A stretch of 10,070 nucleotides of DNA, taken from NCBI GenBank assembly GCA_046727175.1, contig JBKPCD010000210.1, positions 1 to 10,070 on the forward strand. The letters are read 5' to 3'. Origin of the DNA: JBKPCD01 sp046727175 (GTDB taxonomy: Bacteria; Acidobacteriota; Vicinamibacteria; Vicinamibacterales; 2-12-FULL-66-21). A model generated the notes under the pieces. That model saw only the letters and a list, made by a program, of their open reading frames with translations. It ran no database searches and was not told the DNA's origin. A program made the translations under genes and the position numbers. Positions 1 to 7,019 of this stretch are shown one piece after another. Positions within the stretch are counted from its first letter, which is position 1. Every line of letters starts with the position of its first letter.

Positions 1-506
1 TCGCACAGGAGCAGCCGCGGGTTGCGGATCAGCGCGCGGGCGAGCGCCGCGCGCTGCTTCTCGCCGCCTGACAGCTCGCCGGGGCGATGGTCGAGCCGCC
101 CGGCGAGCCCGACCTGCGCCAGCAGCGTCCGCGCACGCGTCTCATCATCATCGGCATCGTGCTCCGTAGCTGGTGCCACGAGCGTCGGCGCGAGAACGTT
201 CTCGAGCACCGAACACTGCGGCAGAAGCGAGTGATCCTGGAAAACGAACCCGATGCACCGATTGCGGAACGCCGCCTGCTCGCGCTCGCCAAGCCGATAT
301 GGATCCCGCCCCTCGAGTGTCACGGTGCCAGACGATGGAGGCTCGAGCGCGCCGAGAACGTAGAGCAGCGTGCTCTTCCCGCTGCCGGACGGCCCCATGA
401 TCGCGATCGCCTCACCGCGATTCACGGTCAGCGAGATGTCCGACAGAATCTGAAGATCACCGCGAGGAGTCGGATACGATTTCGAAACGTGTGTCGCTAC
501 AAGCAC
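1..506 (-). CDS. ABC transporter ATP-binding protein, LolD/MacB type (3' end beyond the left edge)
   Basis: This is the cytoplasmic ATPase of an ABC transporter, most like the LolD/MacB class that powers FtsX-type permeases for lipoprotein release or efflux. 168 residues are visible. In order they show an A-loop region (SKSYP, 8-12), Walker A GPSGSGKST (38-46), the LEG...G turn, the Q-loop in GFVFQDHSLLP (86-96), the LolD-type stretch LENVLAPTL (101-109), an acidic insert HDADDDE (116-122), and the signature LSGGEKQR (145-152). The sequence stops at LLLCD, inside Walker B. The final 50 to 60 residues (Walker B glutamate, D-loop, H-loop) and probably the permease lie off the left edge. I chose GTG at 506: the frame has a TGA a few codons upstream, and GGAG sits 10 bases before the GTG. 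An ATG at 528 is in another frame. The family is certain; the exported substrate is not. Confidence 0.93.
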   Translation of the reverse strand, partial: MLVATHVSKSYPTPRGDLQILSDISLTVNRGEAIAIMGPSGSGKSTLLYVLGALEPPSSGTVTLEGRDPYRLGEREQAAFRNRCIGFVFQDHSLLPQCSVLENVLAPTLVAPATEHDADDDETRARTLLAQVGLAGRLDHRPGELSGGEKQRAALARALIRNPRLLLC

Positions 507-631
507 GATCGAGCGGCTCCGAATTCATGTGTCAACGCAAATTTCCCCTCCCGTCCCTCGTCGTGCAGACGGTCAGACACGTGCTGAACAACGCTAAGCA
601 CGAACGCCGCCGTAGAACCACGGTCTTCGCC

Positions 632-678
632 GAACCCGAACCCGGCACCGACCGAACTACCGGGCCACCGAACTACCG
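632..678. repeat. Short direct repeats (GAACCC x2, ACCGAACTACCG x2)
   Basis: GAACCCGAACCC occupies 632-643. The 12-mer ACCGAACTACCG occurs exactly twice, at 651-662 and 667-678, a period of 16 bases. Read on the minus strand these are variants of a CGGTTC/GTTCGG motif, which also recurs in the spacer at 6520-6590. The copies are seen directly. That they belong to one dispersed repeat family is inference. Confidence 0.65.
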
Positions 679-694
679 AGCGTCTTTTCTCAAT

Positions 695-720
695 GCGCGT
701 GGGGCCCCACCCCCACGCGC
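695..720. terminator. Perfect 10-bp hairpin behind the glycosyltransferase
   Basis: GCGCGTGGGG (695-704) is followed by the six-base loop CCCCAC and the exact reverse complement CCCCACGCGC (711-720). It lies about 50 bases past the glycosyltransferase stop codon, so it may end that transcript. On the minus strand it is not followed by a T run, so it would be an atypical terminator. It could also be a dispersed palindromic repeat. Confidence 0.45.
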
Positions 721-771
721 TCTCGCGCCTCGACTCGCTTCGCTCGCTCGGCGCTCGGGCCGCAGGCGCTG

Positions 772-2064
772 CTACCGTTTCCTCGCAAGCTCCGAATAGA
801 CCGCTTCGGCCGCTTCCGCCATACGGCCGACGGTGTAGTGCTCGCGCACACCGGCAGCGCCCGCGGCTCCGAGCGCGGCGGCACGCGCGGGATCCTGCCA
901 GAGCCCGAGCAATCCGTCCGCGAGCGCATCGTGATCGTCAGCCGCCACAATCACGCCACCGCCGGTCCGCTCGAGGACTTCGCGGAACGCGCCGCGGCGT
1001 GGTTGCACGACAGGGACTCCGCTGGCCATGGCTTCGAGCAGGAAGATGCCCTTCGGCTCCTCGTAGGTCGCCGGCACGGAAAATACGTCCAACCCGCGCA
1101 GGAACTCGATCTTCCCTGCGCGATCCAGCTCGCCTCGATACTCGAACTCGCGATCGAGCCCCCACTCGCGCATCCTGCGATTGATGTCGTCGAGGTAGCC
1201 CTGGTGTTCCGGCGCAAGGTATCCCGCCGCAAGCAGCCGTGATGGGCCGATGTTCGGTCGTGTGCGGAGCCGCCGATACGCCTCGATGAGCGCGTGCAGC
1301 CCCTTCTCGGGAGCAATCCGCGCGAGGTATCCAATCGTGAACGGCTCGCGCGGTCCAGAGCGTCGCGGCGAATAGCCATCCAGGTTGATTCCGAGCGGCA
1401 CGAGCCGCATCTTCTCGCGTGGAATTCCGAGATAGCCCGGCATGTAGTCGCGGTAATACTCGCTGACCGGCAGGAACGCGTCGACGTGCTTCGTGGCGGC
1501 ACGAATGAGATCGAGCGACTGCTGCCGAAACGGTGCGCCAAGGCCGTCGAGAAAGAGATCCTCACCTTGGAGCGTGCAGCAGATCGGTGCTCTCAACTCG
1601 CGCCGCAGCGGTTCGGCGAGGCCGAGCAATAGCGCGTACGGCAGATTGACGACGTCGAACTTTGATTCGGCACGGAGCCAGTCGAGCAGCTTCGCGATCT
1701 CCTTGCGCTGAAATCCCTGCTCGCCACGCAGCATCGATACCGTCAGCTCACCGAGGCTTTTCGGATCGACTTTGATCTGCCGCCTTGATGCCATCCGTAT
1801 CACCCACTCGGCGTCCCACAGGCGATCGAGGAGCCGCGGTGTGTAGCGAAAAATTGGCGAGTGCTGTTCGAGATAGACCGAGATCCCGCCGAGAAAGATG
1901 TGACGCTGACTGACGTTGCGTTCGTCGGTGCGCGTCGGGGTGTAGACCGGCGTCAACACGACGTCGTGCCCGCGCGCGAGCAACTCCGCCGCTAGCGCAT
2001 TGTCGCGCAGACAGCTCCCGCAATACATGGGGCCGGCGCCACCGGTGAACGAGAGAATCCGCAC
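772..2064 (-). CDS. Glycosyltransferase family 4 (GT-B fold)
   Basis: This is a retaining glycosyltransferase of the GT4 class, which moves a sugar from a nucleotide donor onto a glycan, lipid or small acceptor in the cytoplasm. The 430 residues match a full-length GT-B enzyme. The N-terminal domain starts RILSFTGGAGPMYCGSC with a glycine-rich acceptor-side loop. The C-terminal donor domain carries IGYLARIAPEKGL, FEYRGELDR and the EX7E motif (E336 to E344 in EEPKGIFLLEAMASG), followed by GVPVVQP. A CxxC pair at C15/C18 sits next to the glycine loop. I chose GTG at 2064 because homologous enzymes start just before the RIL strand and it lies five bases after the upstream stop. GTG at 2109 would add 15 unconserved residues. 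It forms an operon with the upstream gene. The sugar and acceptor cannot be told from sequence. Confidence 0.92.
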   Translation of the reverse strand: MRILSFTGGAGPMYCGSCLRDNALAAELLARGHDVVLTPVYTPTRTDERNVSQRHIFLGGISVYLEQHSPIFRYTPRLLDRLWDAEWVIRMASRRQIKVDPKSLGELTVSMLRGEQGFQRKEIAKLLDWLRAESKFDVVNLPYALLLGLAEPLRRELRAPICCTLQGEDLFLDGLGAPFRQQSLDLIRAATKHVDAFLPVSEYYRDYMPGYLGIPREKMRLVPLGINLDGYSPRRSGPREPFTIGYLARIAPEKGLHALIEAYRRLRTRPNIGPSRLLAAGYLAPEHQGYLDDINRRMREWGLDREFEYRGELDRAGKIEFLRGLDVFSVPATYEEPKGIFLLEAMASGVPVVQPRRGAFREVLERTGGGVIVAADDHDALADGLLGLWQDPARAAALGAAGAAGVREHYTVGRMAEAAEAVYSELARKR

Positions 2065-2069
2065 CGAAG

Positions 2070-2969
2070 TCAGTCTATCGCACGCGGTTTGAGAACCGGC
2101 TTCGGCCACTCACGCGCCCAGTCGGGCGCGGGCTGCGGGTCAGGCGATTGACCGTTGAAGTCTTCGAGCTGCTGCAACTCCGATTGCGAATCCCAGACAG
2201 ACAGACGGCCATCGCGTGTCAGGAACAGTCGCCCCCGCTGATCCCAATCGGCCGAAGAGACTTCGCCGAGGTCGATCTCGTTTCCGCTTTCGTCGCGCAG
2301 CGAGTAGCGGACGACGTACGGACCGCCGTAGGTGCCACGGCCCTCGAAGCGACGAGCCATGAGCAGCGTGATTGGCTTGCTCGGATGGACGCGCTCCCAT
2401 GTCGTGGCGTACGGTTCGTTCTCGACCAATTTCCAGCCGTCGCGAAGGAGGCGATTGAAGTGCACCGTCCGATCGGTCCATTCATTCGTCCCGTCGATGT
2501 AGGGAATCTCACGAGGCGGCGTAATCTTCAGCCATCGCGGGAGGTCACCGCTGTCGGGCGGCTGTTCCACGAACCCGGTCCAGAGCGACGACGGCCGCGG
2601 AAAGAACCCGCCGGTGTGATACGTGCCGCCGACGAACCAGACCGCGAGTGCCGTGAAGAACGGCGGGCGGCTCACCGAGAGCCAGGTATCCGCGCCGGCC
2701 GGCTGTTGTGACGCTCGACCGCCGCTCTGGCGGACGAAGGCGACGAACAGCGATCCGTCCGCCGACACGTCGCTGCGCCTTTCGTAGATCCGCCCCTTGA
2801 TCCATTGGCCGTGCTCGAATGTGTCGGTATCCGTGTGCCACAGACTGAGACGAGCCCAATCGCTCGGACCTCGACGCAGAACCACGGCAACCGGAGCATC
2901 GCCCGCGATGTACACGAACAATCGGCACGGCGACACTACCGGTGAACTATCTGACGATGTGCGACTCAT
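2070..2969 (-). CDS. Conserved protein of unknown function, tryptophan-rich
   Basis: I do not recognise a named family for this 299-residue protein. It has no signal peptide and no membrane segment, so it is probably cytoplasmic. It is rich in Trp, Asp and Arg and reads like a series of short beta strands with turns (RLSLWHTDTDTFEHGQW near 40-56, YERRSDVSADGSLFVAF near 62-78, FLTRDGRLSVWD near the end). That pattern fits a propeller-like or repeat beta protein. My recollection is that proteins with this RRGPSDW...WHTDTDTFEHGQW block occur as 'hypothetical proteins' in several soil phyla, but I cannot check it. The start is ATG at 2969, with a purine-rich GAAGAGA a few bases upstream. Its stop is five bases before the glycosyltransferase GTG, so the two are very likely co-transcribed. 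It diverges from the protease gene across 67 bases. Confidence 0.85.
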   Translation of the reverse strand: MSRTSSDSSPVVSPCRLFVYIAGDAPVAVVLRRGPSDWARLSLWHTDTDTFEHGQWIKGRIYERRSDVSADGSLFVAFVRQSGGRASQQPAGADTWLSVSRPPFFTALAVWFVGGTYHTGGFFPRPSSLWTGFVEQPPDSGDLPRWLKITPPREIPYIDGTNEWTDRTVHFNRLLRDGWKLVENEPYATTWERVHPSKPITLLMARRFEGRGTYGGPYVVRYSLRDESGNEIDLGEVSSADWDQRGRLFLTRDGRLSVWDSQSELQQLEDFNGQSPDPQPAPDWAREWPKPVLKPRAID

Positions 2970-3020
2970 CGGGTCTCTTCGTCGGTACGCTCACGATGTT
3001 CGCCGAGTGCGCATCGCGAC

Positions 3021-3026
3021 TACAAT
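3021..3026 (+). promoter_or_regulatory. Putative -10 box (TACAAT) for the M48 gene
   Basis: TACAAT ends 10 bases before the ATG at 3037, in the 67-base divergent spacer. A start of transcription 7 or 8 bases past the box would give a leader of only a few bases. The -35 candidate (TTCGCC at 2999-3004, 16-base spacer) is poor. No ribosome binding site is visible before the ATG, which fits leaderless initiation. The same box and geometry recur at 8084-8089. Confidence 0.45.
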
Positions 3027-3036
3027 CTCGCATTCC

Positions 3037-6000
3037 ATGTTCCCCGAATCACCGCTGGCCGCCGTTGCGGCGCTCGTCATCGCGCTGGTCCCGGCGTGCA
3101 CGCGTTGGTGGTCGGGCCGCGCGTTGGCGCGCGCGGCCGACGATCCGCTCCTGCCCGAGCGCCTGCTCAGGCATCACCGGCGCAACGGAATCGTACTCGC
3201 CGGCGCGCTGATCCTTATCGGCTTCGGCTGGCCAGTGTATCTGTACTGGACACTCCCTCTCGCGCTCGTTGCCCGCATCATCGCCTCCTACCCCCTGCGA
3301 CGGACGCTCTACGATGAAACATGGAGCCTCGCGACCTATCTGTTCTTCGTCGCTCGACTCCTGGTCGCGTTCTTTGGTTTCTGGATGCTCCTCGGCACGA
3401 TGCCCGCCATCGCCAGCGCTGCCGGCGCACGCTCGTGGTTCGTTGGACCCGCCATTGCCGCAGTGTTGTGTCTGTGGAATGCACCGGGAAGCGAATTCCT
3501 GCGCATGCTGCTTCGTCCACGTCCGATCGCAGATCCTGGCCCTCGTCGAGCGGTTCACTGCCCTCGTAACCGCATCTGGAATCGCAATGCCGCGCTTCGA
3601 GTTCGTGGATCTTCGCGGCGGCGCAATCGCGAACGCGATCGCACTGGCATCGCCGCGCCAGTCATCCGTGGTGTTCACCGACACGGTGCTGGCAAGGCTC
3701 GAGCCTGACGAAGCCGTTGCGATCTGCGCCCATGAAATCGCACACCTCGAACATTACGATCGCAGCCGAATGCGCCGGATTGGTTTGACAAACTACGCGC
3801 TCATCGTGCTGGCGCTGGCGATGGTGGCCTTCGAGCGGATGCTCGCGACTTCGCTGGCCACGTCGGCCGTCTGGGCGAGCGTGCTCGTCTTCGTGCTCGT
3901 CTTGCGCGCGAGGCACAGACAGCGTCACGAGACCGAAAGTGATCTTCGGGCTGTTGCGCTCACCGGGAATGGCGAGGCGCTCGCGACAGCGCTCGTCAAG
4001 ATCTACACCTTTGCACGCATCCCGAGGCGATGGAGCACACAGCATGAACATCGCGCGACACACCCTAGCCTGGCGCGACGGGTTCGAGCCATCCGTAAAG
4101 CGGCAGGAACGGCCGCTACGTCACTCGAAGGGCCGACGACGTTCCTAGCCGCGGACGGCAGCAGAACCGTCGCGTTCCGCGACGATCGGCTGGTCCTCAC
4201 CGAGGGCGACATCGCCACCCACAGCCTGAGCTACTCCGGCATCACAGAGCTTCGGCTCGATACACCGCCCTCCGGCGGAATTCGGCTCATCGCCGTCGAA
4301 CGGCCGGGGCGCGTGTGGGAGATGCCCGTTGGCGAGACCGATGCTGCCGCGATTCAAGGCGCACTGGACATCGTGGACAGCCGTCTGGCCGAGCCGGCCG
4401 CGGCGCCCGCCGTGTGGTCCAGAGCCGCGCGGATCCTCCTCGGCATCGCGGCGCTCCTGGCGCTGCCGCTTGGGCAGTTCGGCATGCTGGTCGTTGCGCT
4501 CCTCACGTCGATTCAACCGGCGTCGCCGCTCTTTGCGGCGGCCGGCGCGAGCGCGCTGATGACAGCAGCACTGTTGCTACGCGGCGACGTGTCTGGCGCC
4601 GGAGATCCCACGCTCACGGTTGCGCTGCTCCTCGCCGGGCTCGGGTTCGCGTTTCTTGCCATCGCGTGTTCGACGCGCGCCGATCCGCTCCCGCGACGCG
4701 CGCCTGCGCTGGTTGCAGTTATTGCGGGCTGCGCTGCGTTGGCGCTCGTCGTTACGGTTGTGCGTGGTGTCGATCCGGTTCTTCTGCACCTGAATGCCCG
4801 TTCGACGCCATCAGTCGCAGTCCTCGCGAGTGCGTTCGGCACCTCCTTGTTTTATTGGAATCGACGCGTCGCACGAGTCGGCGCGGCCGTCGCAACGATC
4901 GTCGCCTTGGTTGCCGCCGCCGCAGGATCAATCAAGTTTCTCGATCGGTTTGGGCGAGATCCGCTTCTGCTGCGAACCGCACCCATGCTGCTGAAGCCGC
5001 TGACAGCCAAACCGACGATGACGTTCGCGGTGGGCTTCGCTGCTTCGGAGGTGATCGTGTCGCCCGGCGGGAAATCGGTCGCACTCGTGTCGAGCGCGAA
5101 CGAATATTCCCGCGACGACGAAACACCCACGTTTCACATCGGTGCCGCCGGAAGGAAGCTGACGGTGGTGAAAGGCTACGCACTTCGGTTTCTCGACGAC
5201 GAGCACGTCGTGCTGCTCCAGACACAGGATCGTATGACGCGATTACGCGAGCTGGACATACATGGCGCCGAGCTGTGGACGCTCGATGTGCCGGATGTTT
5301 CCGCGGTCAGTCTCTCCGTCCAGCCGGACAGGCGCGAATGGTCCGTGCTCGGTCGGACCGAGGACAAGGAGCTCGTGCGTGTTGACGGCGTGGTCGGGAC
5401 CAGCCACTCGCGGACAACTCATTGGCCGAGACGTGAGAGTCGGGGCGCCTGGACGCTGGCGAGCGCTACGGCCGCCGATCGTGCGCTCATCCTCGAACAC
5501 ACGTACGATGTCGGCGCGCTTCGTTCGATGCGCTTCTGGCCATGGGTGCGGCTCCTGAATCAGCAGCGAATCGAAGTGACACTGTCGCGAATCGATCGTC
5601 ACGGTCAAGTGGCTCTGCGGACATCGCGACTCGACCCGCAGTGCTTCGAGCGCGCCCTGAACGATGACCGCATCGTGTGCAGCGTCTTCGACGGGGCACA
5701 GACGCGGTTCGTTGCGCTCGATCCGGCAGCCGACGGCGCCACACCCGTCGGATCGTTGAAGGGAAAGCTTGCCGCCGCGTCCGGCGCCGCAGTACACGGA
5801 TGGCTCTTCGCGTGGCTCGGATCGACACCCGTGGCATTGCGACTCGCGACAGGGGATGCTCTTCAGATCGACAACGCGGGATCGATTCTCGATGTCGCGG
5901 GGGCGACGATGTGCTGGCGATGCTGGTCTTCGAGAGCCCGTCAATCTCAACGATCCGAATGTACTCACCAATCTCGGCACTCTCACGGACGCGCACGAGG

Positions 6001-6072
6001 GCGGCCAACGAGTGTCTCCGTGTTCTCGGTTCCAACTTCTCCAGCGTAGATCAAGCTGGGTTTGCAATGTAG
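3037..6072 (+). CDS. M48-type membrane zinc metallopeptidase fused to a propeller-like domain, with two apparent frameshifts
   Basis: Restored, this is an integral membrane protein of about 1010 residues. In frame 1 from ATG 3037, hydrophobic segments lie near residues 5-22, 51-87 and 98-148, ending LLRPRPIAD (166). The reading then moves to frame 2 near 3535 (LALVERFTALV). The peptidase core follows: HEIAH (3731-3745, two zinc His and the catalytic Glu), a membrane hairpin, the likely third zinc ligand in ETESD (3929-3943), and THPSLARR, usual for M48. Next come about six membrane segments (4420-4930). From about 5020 onward there are repeated beta-strand units like a propeller. A second shift in the G run at 5899-5903 restores GGDDVLAMLVFES and a stop at 6070-6072. 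Without it, frame 2 ends at 6049 in Cys/Arg/Ser-rich junk. M48 enzymes usually do membrane or outer-membrane protein quality control. The role here is unknown, and the gene may be a pseudogene or the shifts may be sequencing errors. Confidence 0.75.
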
Positions 6073-6099
6073 GGCGGGGTCTGAAGACCCCGCCCCACA
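6068..6099. repeat. Perfect GC-rich palindrome overlapping the M48 stop codon
   Basis: GGGCGGGGTC (6072-6081), loop TGAA, GACCCCGCCC (6086-6095) form an exact 10-bp stem. TGT (6068-6070) and ACA (6097-6099) can extend it past one mismatch. The TAG that ends the restored protease frame (6070-6072) is the first part of this element. It could act as a terminator, but there is no T run after it on either strand. Its clean symmetry also fits a dispersed palindromic (REP-like) unit. Confidence 0.6.
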
Positions 6100-6121
6100 G
6101 GACGCGCCTTTCAGCTTCCAG

Positions 6122-6220
6122 TTAAGTCGTGCGCAAGACAGACGCCGGATCGATCCGCAGGGCCCGGCGCGAGGGGATCCACGACGCGCACGCGGCGGCG
6201 GTCAACACGATAGCACCGGA
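6122..6220 (-). pseudogene. 3' remnant of an FtsX/MacB-type ABC permease (ADOP-like)
   Basis: On the minus strand the last 30 or so codons before a TAA (6124-6122) read AIVLTAAACASWIPSRRALR followed by IDPASVLRTT. This is the hallmark C-terminus of MacB/FtsX-type permeases: the last membrane helix, then W-[IL]-P-x-R-R-A-x-R-[IV]-D-P-x-x-x-L-R. Acidobacterial duplicated orphan permeases end this way and are commonly next to a PadR regulator gene. Upstream of about 6220 the similarity stops and the PadR remnant begins on the other strand, so the rest of a gene usually 400 to 850 codons long is gone. It has no start signal and is almost certainly dead. The partner ATPase fragment at the left edge is too far away to be its operon mate. 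Confidence 0.8.
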
Positions 6221-6237
6221 ACGAGAACCGCGGCCAG

Positions 6238-6492
6238 GGTATCGCGCGCGCGATTCAAGCCCAGTCCGACAACGTGCTCATCGTCGATCACGGATCGCTG
6301 TACCCGGCGCTGCAGCGCCTCGAAGATCGCGGCCTCATCGAGGCGGAGTGGGGCACGTCAGAGAACAACCGCAAAGCGCGGTTCTACACGCTGACGCGTG
6401 CGGGCCGCAAGGAGCTCGTGCACGAGGAGAGCGAATGGCACCGCATTGCAGCGGCAATCATGCGCGTCCTGGGATCGGGGTCGAGAGCGTGA
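6238..6492 (+). pseudogene. PadR-family transcriptional regulator, 5'-truncated
   Basis: The frame from GGT 6238 to the TGA at 6490-6492 reads GIARAIQAQSDNVLIVDHGS then LYPALQRLEDRGLIEAEW, the wing NNRKARFYTLTRAGRKEL and a C-terminal helix. This is the canonical PadR winged helix: the SLYPALxRLExxGLI recognition helix, the beta wing, then T-x-x-G. The normal first 20 to 30 residues, ending in HGYG, are missing and are replaced by unrelated sequence (codons reading NENRGQ). A GTG at 6274 could start a 72-residue product, but it would lack the first helix needed for a stable DNA-binding domain. PadR proteins usually repress neighbouring transporter genes; here the neighbour is the permease remnant on the opposite strand. 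Confidence 0.85.
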
Positions 6493-6494
6493 CG

Positions 6495-6509
6495 GGCCGC
6501 TTCGCGGCC
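6495..6509. terminator. Short hairpin just after the PadR remnant stop
   Basis: GGCCGC, loop TTC, GCGGCC gives a six-bp all-GC stem two bases after the TGA. It lies between the convergent PadR remnant and cupin gene and might have served either as a terminator. It has no T run, so the call is weak. Confidence 0.3.
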
Positions 6510-6512
6510 GCG

Positions 6513-6600
6513 AGGTTCCCGGTTCTTCAGCTCACGGTTCACGGTTCCGGGTTTGCTGGTTCGCGTAGGTCCCCGAACCCCGGTCCCCGGCCCCTCGCCC
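6513..6600. repeat. Degenerate GGTTC heptamer repeats and CCCCGG-rich stretch
   Basis: GGTTC recurs at short spacing (GGTTCCCGGTTC, then CACGGTTCACGGTTCC, then TGGTTCGCG), followed by an imperfect CCCCGGN series (CCCCGAACCCCGGTCCCCGG). This is non-coding repeat DNA at the 3' end of the cupin gene. The cupin frame runs through it, so the last 25 or so cupin residues are coded by it. The motif resembles the CGGTTC-type repeats at 632-678. Confidence 0.6.
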
Positions 6601-6954
6601 CCAACATCTTCTCCGCGTCCGACCGCGCGGCAGCTCCTCACCACTCTTCGTGTACGCCGGCGGCACGTAGATGTTCAGCGTCCGCAGCGGCGTGCGCCCG
6701 ATGTTGCGAATCTCGTGTTTCTCGCCGCGCTCGATCAGAATCAGGCTCCCCGCACGGAGCGTGTGACGACGGCCGTCGATGATGGCCAGCCCACGGCCAG
6801 CCTCGACCAACATCCATTGATCGGCGCCACGATGACTGTTGTCAGGACCACCCTCGGACTCTCCTGGCGCAATGGTCATGCTCGCCGCCTGCGCGCGGCG
6901 GTTCCTGGCGAGGACGCGAAAGCCTTGAGCAAATCGGACCGTTGCCTTCTGCAT
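6532..6954 (-). CDS. Small single-domain cupin protein
   Basis: This is a 140-residue cytoplasmic protein with one cupin barrel. Motif 1 is recognisable in HRGADQWMLVEAGRGLAIIDG and motif 2 in LRAGSLILIERGEKHEIRNIG, giving His, Gln and a second His as possible metal ligands. The usual first HxH is reduced to HRGAD, so metal binding may differ. The barrel ends with LRTLNIYVPPAYTKSGEELP, where I would expect the protein to stop. Instead RGRTRRRCWGRGAGDRGSG and further residues continue into repeat DNA to a TGA at 6534-6532, so the original stop seems lost. I chose ATG 6954 because GGAG lies six bases upstream; the GTG at 6966 is inside the region before that site. Substrate is unknown; such cupins act as isomerases, sugar or small-molecule binding proteins, or sensors. 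Confidence 0.87.
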   Translation of the reverse strand: MQKATVRFAQGFRVLARNRRAQAASMTIAPGESEGGPDNSHRGADQWMLVEAGRGLAIIDGRRHTLRAGSLILIERGEKHEIRNIGRTPLRTLNIYVPPAYTKSGEELPRGRTRRRCWGRGAGDRGSGTYANQQTRNREP

Positions 6955-7019
6955 CGCACGCTCCACGACCTCTCGTTGATGTCGACACCCGCAGCTCGAG
7001 ATCGATATACGTACCTATC

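Larger units (their letters stand above)
507..771. other. Intergenic spacer without a recognisable gene
   Basis: This spacer lies between the start of the ABC ATPase and the end of the glycosyltransferase, both on the minus strand. Open frames crossing it have no recognisable motif and high Arg/Ser/Pro content typical of GC-rich non-coding frames. It contains short direct repeats (632-678), a strong hairpin (695-720) and a CGCT-rich stretch (about 725-770, with CTCGCTTCGCTCGCTCGG). A perfect TTGACA box on the minus strand (535-530) has no matching -10 box at 16 to 18 bases, so I do not call a promoter for the ATPase. Confidence 0.6.

Noticed and set aside
530..535. TTGACA box (minus strand) upstream of the ABC ATPase
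   Set aside because: No -10-like hexamer at 16 to 18 bases, and the expected position overlaps the GTG start, so I do not call a promoter.
87..587. Plus-strand frame over the ABC ATPase
   Set aside because: The minus strand shows Walker A, Q-loop and signature in one frame; the plus frame is a shadow.
3524..3542. Programmed ribosomal frameshift in the protease gene
   Set aside because: No slippery heptamer, no obvious downstream structure or internal ribosome site; an indel explains it more simply.
4315..5385. Plus-strand open frame of 356 codons within the M48 gene in another frame
   Set aside because: Arg/Cys/Ser-rich translation typical of an out-of-frame reading of GC-rich DNA; the overlapping frame has coherent membrane and propeller patterns.
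5243..6067. Minus-strand frames opposite the 3' part of the protease gene
   Set aside because: No motif and poor composition. A few protein-like stretches such as ESAEIGEYIRIVEIDG are reverse complements of propeller strands.
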